A stretch of DNA of 64,000 nt from Rhypophila decipiens (Eukaryota; Ascomycota; Sordariomycetes; Sordariales; Naviculisporaceae): assembly GCA_033297075.1 (NCBI GenBank), contig MU858072.1, positions 246,021 to 310,020 on the forward strand, in the 5' to 3' direction. The position numbers and the translations under genes are program-made. Under the pieces are notes generated by a model. The model worked only from the letters and a program-made list of their open reading frames with translations. It was not told the origin of the DNA and did no database searches. Below are positions 57,350 to 64,000 of the stretch, piece after piece. How positions within the stretch are numbered: position 1 is the stretch's first letter; every line of letters starts with the position of its first letter.

Positions 57350-59335
57350 CCATCGTGTCCGATTTAACAGCATCTTCTCTATACCCAGGTCTGTGCGGTT
57401 GTTTCTTGGATATTTCTTTGGCTTGACACATTTTTACGAACTCACGGACAGCCGTTGTTAGCACGCCAGTTCTTGGGAAGGCCTTTATTCGGCCGGAATG
57501 CTTGCGATATCATGACTCTGTTATCCTTCTCGTTTCTTTTACACAAAGACCTGGGGTTCAGGATGGGCGGTATATATGTGGTCACCACTGGCCTCTTCAC
57601 ACGGAGTCAAGACTAGACCTATATATCTGGCCATGCTTATCAGCCTTCAAAAACTTACATATAGTATAAGATCAGACAAGCACGGAGGAGGCGAGAATTT
57701 GAGTGTTCTTGTTAGGGATTGTGGTAAAACTCAGTAACCCGAACTCTTGGCATGTTCGTATGCCTCACCATATAACTATTAGCAGTCTCTTGATCCTTGC
57801 TCTGGGGAAGAGAGAAATGCTTGCCTAGGTCGCGAGGTGAAGAATTAGACACGACGAGTACATGTCTCTAACTTGCTACCTGTCCACGTGCTCATCTCAG
57901 CACATCGATACTGTTGGAATAAGGCGTCGAAAGGCGCTGAAATCTGAACATACAGCATACTTGTGATGTTTACAAATGAAGCATCAGACAAGCAGACGAT
58001 GGATTTATGGCCCCCCCATGCTGTGTGTCTCACTATTTAGCTGTGCGATGTGATACCTGGGTAACAAATGGTTGCCGTCGAGTACCTACCTACCGTACGG
58101 AGCTCTGAGCTAGACTCGGGGACAATACGGCAGGGTCGTCGAAACCGGAGGACCGGAAAGATGGGAACCAAGACTTCCATCGTACTACCCTCTTTATTCC
58201 AGAAGCTCACAGGGCTTTTATTTTGCCTGCCTGCCTGTACGACCTGGAGGCGTTGCCCGAGATGCCGGTACTAACACAGGGAGGTCGAAATAGGTCAACT
58301 GTCTCAGTGTAAGGTTCATACGCATCTCCCGGACCTAAATATGTAGGTTATACAACATAAAACACACCGTACTCTGTTTACATGTTATGTTATTGATTTC
58401 CCCAATCCACTCGCTCTCATTTTCAATATCGACCCAGAGACAGAACGACGCTCATATATCCCAGCTTTACACAATGCATATACGAACTGTAGCACGACAG
58501 ACTCTCGGCGGTCAGAGATATTTGTCGAGCACTATTCATTCTAATTGCACAAGAGGCAATAGCTAAAGATTCCAAACTAGAGATCCCATTTAGTAAGCTG
58601 AGAGATCGACAAAAAGAAAAACGAATAAAAAAATGTCAACACCACGAAGATTCGAACTCACGACCCGAGTAAAGAAACAAGTTCAGTTCGATGTCGTCAG
58701 CGAGTTAGTTTACAGCACGGAAGTGAGACGGTTACCAACTGCACCAAGTGAGCTTAGTGCTGGTGTTGACATTGGAGGACTGCGCTCGTATTGTGGTTAA
58801 TATACCTGTACAGGTAGTAAGAGAGTAGAGAAAAAGTGAAAGGAAAGTGACTCTGTGATGATTCGAGAAGGATATAATATCGCCTGGAAAGATGGATAGA
58901 AAGGTAGCTGATAAAATTTCCAGAGCTAGGTATCAGAATGAACAAATTAGCAAGTAGAAATAGAACAGTAGTAATTAGGTCAAACTGAACAAGGAATTAC
59001 TACAAGAAGAAGGCAGCAGGCAGAGTAGTAACAATTAGGCCACGATCTACCTATCCCATAACAAACAATATCAGATACAACTGAATTCCCTCCATCTTGA
59101 TGCTCCATCGATGCTTGTAGAAGAACAGGGAGCAGATAAAACAAGAAGGACCAAAACATTCCCGCAGCGTGCGAATCATCTATTGCACAATTCCAGCCTC
59201 AAAAAATAATGCACACAAATAATCATCCCCCAAAGCAACTCATTATCTTCGTATTCCCCGAGTAAAGGATGAACAGCTCAAACCAGTCCACTCAAAATTC
59301 CATGCTCAACATCAACCACGACAAAGAAAAGAAAA
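57350..59335. other. Intergenic with tRNA-like element
   Basis: No protein gene is supported in these 2 kb between the convergent NFKBIL1-like and GPI-protein genes. A TACCGTACGGAG motif lies at about 58090-58102, and the tRNA-like element described separately at 58632-58773. The final 350 bases are A-rich and probably include the 3' UTR of the GPI-protein gene. Confidence 0.55.
58632..58773 (-). ncRNA. tRNA-like element framed by 13-bp inverted repeats
   Basis: AATGTCAACACCA at 58632-58644 is exactly mirrored by TGGTGTTGACATT at 58761-58773. Between them, the minus strand carries a good polymerase III A box (TTGGTGCAGTTGGTAACC, about 58731-58746) and B box (GAGTTCGAATC, 58649-58659), about 80 bp apart, further than in a simple tRNA. 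The 5' part resembles a tRNA D-arm, but the normal 7-bp acceptor stem does not form at the usual distance from these boxes. It could be a tRNA gene with a long intron, a tRNA pseudogene, or a tRNA-derived short mobile element (SINE). The inverted repeat would give a stable terminal stem. Confidence 0.5.
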
Positions 59336-59852
59336 TTACATGTTCAAAAGCGCACCACCAGCGGCAAACAAGCCACCCAAGGCAACAGCACCCGTCACCA
59401 TAGGCGCAGCATTACCAGTCGCGCTCGTGACAGCGCTCGAGGCAGCGCTGGTGATGGAGCTGGCGTGAGAAGAGACACTCTTGGTCAGAGAGCTGAGGAC
59501 CGAAGAAAGCGAGGCAGCATCATCGCCCGTGGCGGTAGAAAGCTGGCTCGAGATGGAGGCAATGGCGCTGCCTGCGTCCGAGGTCAAAGAGGAAATCTGC
59601 GAGGATGCATCATCGGTGATGGACGAGACCACCGAGGCGATGGATGAAGTTTGGCTGGCGAGGTCTGAGGCGATGGAAGTAGCCACTGAGGTTGCTGAGT
59701 CGAGTGCGTTTGTTGTGGTGGAGGTTGTTTCAACTACTGTTTGGGTTTGGGCCTTTGAGATTGTTAGTTGGGGTTGGATGGGTTTATGGGAGAGTGGATA
59801 AGCTTACAGCAGCCAGGGAGGCGAAGACAGCGAGAACGGTAGCGCAACGCAT
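59336..59852 (-). CDS. Small Ser/Ala-rich GPI-anchored-type surface protein
   Basis: Two exons, 59852-59808 and 59752-59336, are joined by a 55-nt intron (GTAAGC donor, CAACTAAC branch site, AAAG acceptor), giving 153 residues. Exon 1 encodes the signal peptide MRCATVLAVFASLAA, with a likely cleavage just before AQTQ. The mature part is almost entirely Ser, Ala, Thr and small residues in a loose repeat of the form ASSISSxxSDA. The C terminus, APMVTGAVALGGLFAAGGALLNM, is hydrophobic and small-residue-rich, as expected for a GPI-attachment signal. No cysteines occur in the mature chain, so it is not a CFEM protein. Such proteins are usually heavily O-glycosylated and sit in the cell wall or plasma membrane. 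Function is otherwise unknown. Confidence 0.88.
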
Positions 59853-62302
59853 TTTGAAGGTTGGGGGGTTGTTTGTTTGGTTGGAGGTTGGAGGTTGGAG
59901 TGAGAGAAGTCAAAGAGAAGAGACTGTTGGATGATTGTGAATGAGATTGGATGATGGTTGATTGGATGGTTGGATGATGGAAAGAAGATGGAGCAGAGTC
60001 TGGCAAACCCAAGGTTGACTTATATGCTCCAGGGTGTATGGTGTCATAGGCCGAGAAAGGAGGGGTATGGGCGAGATCAAGATGCGGATGTTGGACAAAG
60101 CACAAACGCAAGTCAGTTACGGACGGTTGGCTCGACCAAGGAGCATGCTGGGCTGACGGTTAGTGGGCCGGCCGCCACTGGTGCCATGGCTTGGTCGGGT
60201 TGGCGTGGAGCAGATCGTCATTCTTGGAATCTTGGGAAGGTGAAAGGGCCCAAATGGGAGACATCCAAACGGTTCTATGCATGGTTTGCTCCCTCGCGGG
60301 TACCCGCAACCGGCCCTAGTGCCGGAAGGTATGAAGCTAACACGGCTAATAGCTAGGTCGGTGTGGTAAGGGCATTACCCAGGTAATTACCTGCTGGAGT
60401 AGCAAGTCAGGAAGGTATACACTACAAGGAGGAGACCATTTCAAAGTGGGCGTCATAGAGTTTCTCCCAGTAGGGCTTCGGCTGCAGAACCGCCCAAAGC
60501 CGGTGTTGTTCCCGGGCCACGGACTGTATCAGCCTCTGTCGTGCTAGTGTCGTTTACACGTGTAAGACTATTCTAGTGTAGTGAACGTAAAAAGGTCGCC
60601 CGTTCCTCGTCCTCACACAGTCCTTTCTCTCGGTGTTGTTAATGGATACATTGATGGGGGATGAGTTCATAGGCAAGGTGCGAGACAAGCTGTGGAGTCT
60701 CAGATGTGGTGAATGACGCAAGCCGGTCAACCGTTTGTCTTGGGATACGCTAGTACCTCAAACAATGACTCCACCAATGGGGAAATCAAGGTACCGAATT
60801 AACAGACAAGGCAAATATCCCCGAGTTCGCCTCATCTTGACCTTGGTTCGTACTCGTCCAAAAATAACTGCCATGGTCTGATACAATTCGCAGTGTAGTG
60901 CGTGGCCTGCGAGTAACCGCGTTACATACTCCGGTCGTCGGTTTAGCCTTGTAGTAGTTGTCGGACGAGATGATCTCTTCTAGGCGTACGCAAGTTGTGA
61001 GACGGTGGTTTATTTGAGTCTACCGCGGTGCCAAGCTACCCCTTGTCGGCGCCGTACGTTCATTGACGATTGCGTTGGCCGTTCAATTGACCTGATCCGG
61101 AGCTTCCGGGGACGGGCCAGTTGGTGTCTGTACATACATATGCTTAACCAAACGTACAAGTACCCATACGCAAGTCGTGGCGAGGATCCAGTCGAAGACG
61201 AGGGGAAGAGAAGAGTCCAGATTCGCCAAGCCGCCTTGACAAAACCAAGAATCGCTAGTGACGCAGCATCCCGCCATGTTGTTTATGGATATCGTAACAC
61301 AAGATGTCGACATCAGCCATAGACGGATACTCGGCACAACAGAAGGCCCATTACGAAATACACTAGTGTGCAAAAGATCATCATATACGGCGTGCCAAGT
61401 ATGTGCAACAAAGTGCGTGACATTAGCCACTCAGATCACCCTTGCATCACACGCCAGCCACAGAACCAGAACAGGGAAAAACACACCGAGCCACACGGTT
61501 GACCCGACAGGGATTAGTTCCCAACTTTATTTCAACGGCCTTGGTGCATTTCCTTGGTTACCCCTTGGCAATCATCTCTTGGCAGGCTTGGTCCCGGAAC
61601 TCGCTTGCAACCAAGTAACAACTCTTGTGCCTCGCAAGCCTTTGGCCCCAACAATACCAGTACGTACTCTATGAAATAAATGTCTGTACGTGTACATGCG
61701 GTGGACTTCAAATAAACATCGAATACGGTATCCATGATCAATATTGCGGGATGCACAGTACACAAACTGTGCTTGTGACGCTGTTATGATTATAATCAAG
61801 GTACCTAGTTTATTTTCGCTGTTTAAAAGTTCGTGGATTGTATTTTTAAACAAAGGCACATGGCACGAAATAAATCGTGGCTCTCTTGGTTAAGCTTGGC
61901 GAAGAAATCGTTGATTAGCCGCAGCTTTCACACTTGCCTATCTACCTAAAAGAACAGATGCCCTTGAGCACCCGATCCAGATAAATATCCTCTGATCATC
62001 TTCAAACTGAGAGGACTTTGCAACGACAGTTGGAAGCCTCAAAGCCGTCCATGTTGGTTCGAAACTCCGACAAGTGAGCATTCACAGGTGCGAAAATCAC
62101 TGCTCCCCGACATGGCTAAGATTCAAGATTGCAGAATCGACCATCATGATCTTCCCAGAACTGACAAGATATCAAATAACCTCCAATCTCGACCCTAATC
62201 CTTTCTACTTCGTTATCAAAATTCCTTACCCATAAGTAAAGATCGTACCATCACCAAACGATTGCGATCGAACCCTGCTCTCCCCTCCTCTCGTTCAGCC
62301 AA
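59853..62302. other. Intergenic upstream of the GPI-protein gene
   Basis: No gene is supported in 2.45 kb. The first 170 bp are the promoter and leader of the GPI-protein gene, with a TATA box and a leader rich in CCAATC/CCAACC words on the minus strand. A TTACACGTGTAA palindrome lies at 60554-60565. The longest open frames (for example 61258-61674, plus) show no domain. Confidence 0.55.
60019..60026 (-). promoter_or_regulatory. TATA box of the GPI-protein gene
   Basis: CATATAAG on the minus strand lies about 167 bp before the start codon at 59852. The intervening leader is pyrimidine- and CAACC-rich. A clear TATA box suggests a strongly or conditionally expressed gene. Confidence 0.55.
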
Positions 62303-63166
62303 CTAAATGGCATTACTGACAATCTCAACCTCCTCGTTATTCTTCCTCCTCCTCTCCATCTCCGCCACCAGCGTGACAAACACCTCGCCAAACTGCTCCT
62401 CGCTCAACCCAATCATCCTCAGCTCCAGCCTGCCCTCGGCGATCTTGGTAGCATCGCCCAAATCCCTGGCATCTCTCGGAACAAACCTCGCCAGAATGGG
62501 TCCCTCCGCCGCCTTGCCCTTCTTGTCTTGGGCGACGGAAGTGAGCATCATCTCCCCGTTTTCCACCGACCACACGAATTCGCCCTTTCCCCCCGCGGAA
62601 GCAAGTAACCCGGTCTGGGTGCCAAACTTTTTTTTAAAGTGATACTCGCGCCCGCGAAACCAGAGATCAACCTTGTCGGTGGTGAAGCTGTGGAATTCTG
62701 CCCGAGCAATTTCACTACCTCCGGCGGCGGCGTCGAGGATGGACATGTTTCGTGATTTGGACCACGAGAATGACATGGTGTCGGGATAGTTGACTGTGAA
62801 CAAGGGGCGGGAACGGTCCGGCGTGAAGAGGGTCATTCGGTGCTTTGCTGTTAGGATGTAGGGGTATTCGACTGTGACCGGTGCACCTGCGAGGGGGGCA
62901 GCGGGAGGGGCGGCGTAAGTAGGGAATGGTGGCCCCCCTGGGGGGTTTGGCCCGTATCCTTGCCCTGGGTAGCCTCCTCCTTGCCAGCCCGGACTTGGAG
63001 CTGGAGGTGGTGGTAGTGGTGCTTGGTATTGCGGCGCCCAGTTTTGAGCTGGCGGCGGTGATGCGGCTCCCCATGGCTGTTGTGGTGGCGGGGCATATTG
63101 CCCTCCGGCGGGAGGCGAGTACCCTGGCCCTCCTGCTCCTTGGAAGTTCTGGTACGGATATGACAT
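62303..63166 (-). CDS. Proline/glycine-rich protein with conserved-looking C-terminal domain
   Basis: A single-exon gene of 287 residues whose product I cannot name with confidence. Residues 1-95 are Pro/Gly/Gln/Tyr-rich and disordered (repeats like PPPQQPWG, GYPGQGYGP). Residues about 98-287 look like a globular beta-rich domain: VEYPYILTAKHRMTLFTPD, NYPDTMSFSWSKSRNMSI, VDLWFRGREYHFKKKFG and a helical end (EEQFGEVFVTLVAEMERRRK). This arrangement recalls fungal proteins with a tubby/LURP-like or DUF6593-type domain, but that is only an impression. No signal peptide or membrane segment is seen. Codon use and the long uninterrupted frame support a real gene. Confidence 0.8.
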   Translation of the reverse strand: MSYPYQNFQGAGGPGYSPPAGGQYAPPPQQPWGAASPPPAQNWAPQYQAPLPPPPAPSPGWQGGGYPGQGYGPNPPGGPPFPTYAAPPAAPLAGAPVTVEYPYILTAKHRMTLFTPDRSRPLFTVNYPDTMSFSWSKSRNMSILDAAAGGSEIARAEFHSFTTDKVDLWFRGREYHFKKKFGTQTGLLASAGGKGEFVWSVENGEMMLTSVAQDKKGKAAEGPILARFVPRDARDLGDATKIAEGRLELRMIGLSEEQFGEVFVTLVAEMERRRKNNEEVEIVSNAI

Positions 63167-63979
63167 GCTGATCTGATCTTACAACAACAAATGCTTCTTT
63201 GGAGGTTGAAAAGGGATTTGGGTTGTTTGAGGCCGGTCTCATATGAAGCAGCCCCCTTATCCGTACTTATCACGACATCTGTTGTCGTCGTTGGCGCCCG
63301 CCAAGCCAACACTGCCCTTTGGGCTTAATCATCGTAAACGCTTTACGGATCACTTGTCCCTTGATGGTTAGATCCATCTATAAATATCTGCAGGGCCACC
63401 CAAATTGCAGGGATCGGGGTTTTATTATGTAAACATTGCAAAAGCTGTGAGGCTGAGATATAAGGGCTGACTGACGAGGAGCCTCGAATCCGCTGGCTAC
63501 ACGATCTCAAGGCAGACTTTTGGATAGAAGATTAGAGGGGGCCTGTCATAAACTTGATGCTATCCGGGTGGCGGTTAGTAAGGGTATGCTCTTGGCGGGC
63601 TTGGTGCTGTACCCGTTCGCTTCGATTTGCCAGACTTGGGCCCTGATCGATTGGCTGACCGAAACTCAGCAACTTAACCGAAAAGTTGAAAAAGTGACTT
63701 TTGAAGAGTGGGGCACCTTCAATGTAATACTGATTTCCAGCCTCACTTACTAAACTAACCACTAATCAAAACAGCCAAACGCTTTAAATGCTTGTATCTT
63801 AGTCAAAATTGAAGCTATTCGTATATACTCTATACAGCTAGAATCAGCTAATTGAGGCAGTTAGAATGGTAGTCTGTTTAGTATTGGCCAATAAGTATTG
63901 CTTATTGTCACGATATGTATATAACCCTTGATTTCAAATCGGCGTTCGACTTGAAATTCTACATCCTTTTGAAGAAAGG
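63167..63979. other. Intergenic, partly AT-rich
   Basis: No gene is supported. The first 150 bp are the promoter and leader of the proline-rich protein gene, including GTACGGATAA on the minus strand (63258-63267). From about 63756 the sequence becomes AT-rich and may be a degraded repeat next to the possible tRNA. Confidence 0.5.
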
Positions 63980-64000
63980 GGGTCCGTAGCCTAGTGGTAG
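63980..64000 (+). tRNA. Possible 5' part of a tRNA gene, cut by the window edge
   Basis: GGGTCCG could be a 7-base acceptor strand, followed by TAGCCTAGTGGTAG, a good match to the tRNA A box and D-arm with U8 and the GG pair. The anticodon lies outside the window, so no amino acid can be assigned. Confidence 0.45.

Overview
The window looks like nuclear DNA from a filamentous ascomycete (Pezizomycotina, most likely Sordariomycetes). Coding genes have few, short introns (51 to 223 nt) with GT-AG ends and CTAAC-type branch points. The proteins are fungal: a homeodomain-plus-C2H2 Ste12, Faf1, a stand-alone His6, Noc3, Utp10, a type II NADH dehydrogenase and a GPI-type cell-surface protein. No bacterial operons, CRISPR arrays, phage genes or intact transposases were seen.

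Layout. 1-13.6 kb: no supportable gene; the last 1.4 kb is a pyrimidine-rich leader for STE12. 13.6-16.1 kb: STE12 (four exons, +). 18.6-29.3 kb: a compact block of FAF1 (-), HIS6 (+), NOC3 (-) and UTP10 (+). FAF1/HIS6 and NOC3/UTP10 are divergent pairs, and HIS6/NOC3 converge. Three of the four genes make ribosomes (Faf1 and Utp10 for the 40S, Noc3 for the 60S), and both divergent promoters carry a TTTGGCGGGG element. 30.7-32.4 kb: a mitochondrial alternative NADH dehydrogenase (+). 33.2-36.8 kb: an unrecognised five-exon gene (-) and an SMP-30/gluconolactonase-family gene (-). 36.8-47.6 kb: no supportable gene. 47.6-49.5 kb: a bZIP regulator (+). 49.5-56.1 kb: no supportable gene, AT-rich in part, with many short repeats. 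56.1-57.3 kb: an NFKBIL1-like RS/RD-rich protein (+). 59.3-59.9 kb: a small Ser/Ala-rich GPI-type surface protein (-). 62.3-63.2 kb: a proline-rich protein of unknown function (-). The right edge carries what may be the first third of a tRNA gene.

The two recognisable DNA-binding regulators, STE12 and the bZIP gene, both sit downstream of unusually long gene-free DNA (at least 13.6 kb and 10.9 kb). The gene-free tracts carry short recurrent motifs (GTACGGAGTAC, GTACGGATAC, TAGG tetranucleotides, CCTAGG palindromes) and one tRNA-like element framed by a perfect 13-bp inverted repeat. I found no convincing new multi-gene system. The most interesting signals are a phase-neutral STE12 exon whose skipping would rebuild one zinc finger, two stop-free introns of length 3n, the ribosome-biogenesis block with its shared promoter word, and the recurrent intergenic motifs.
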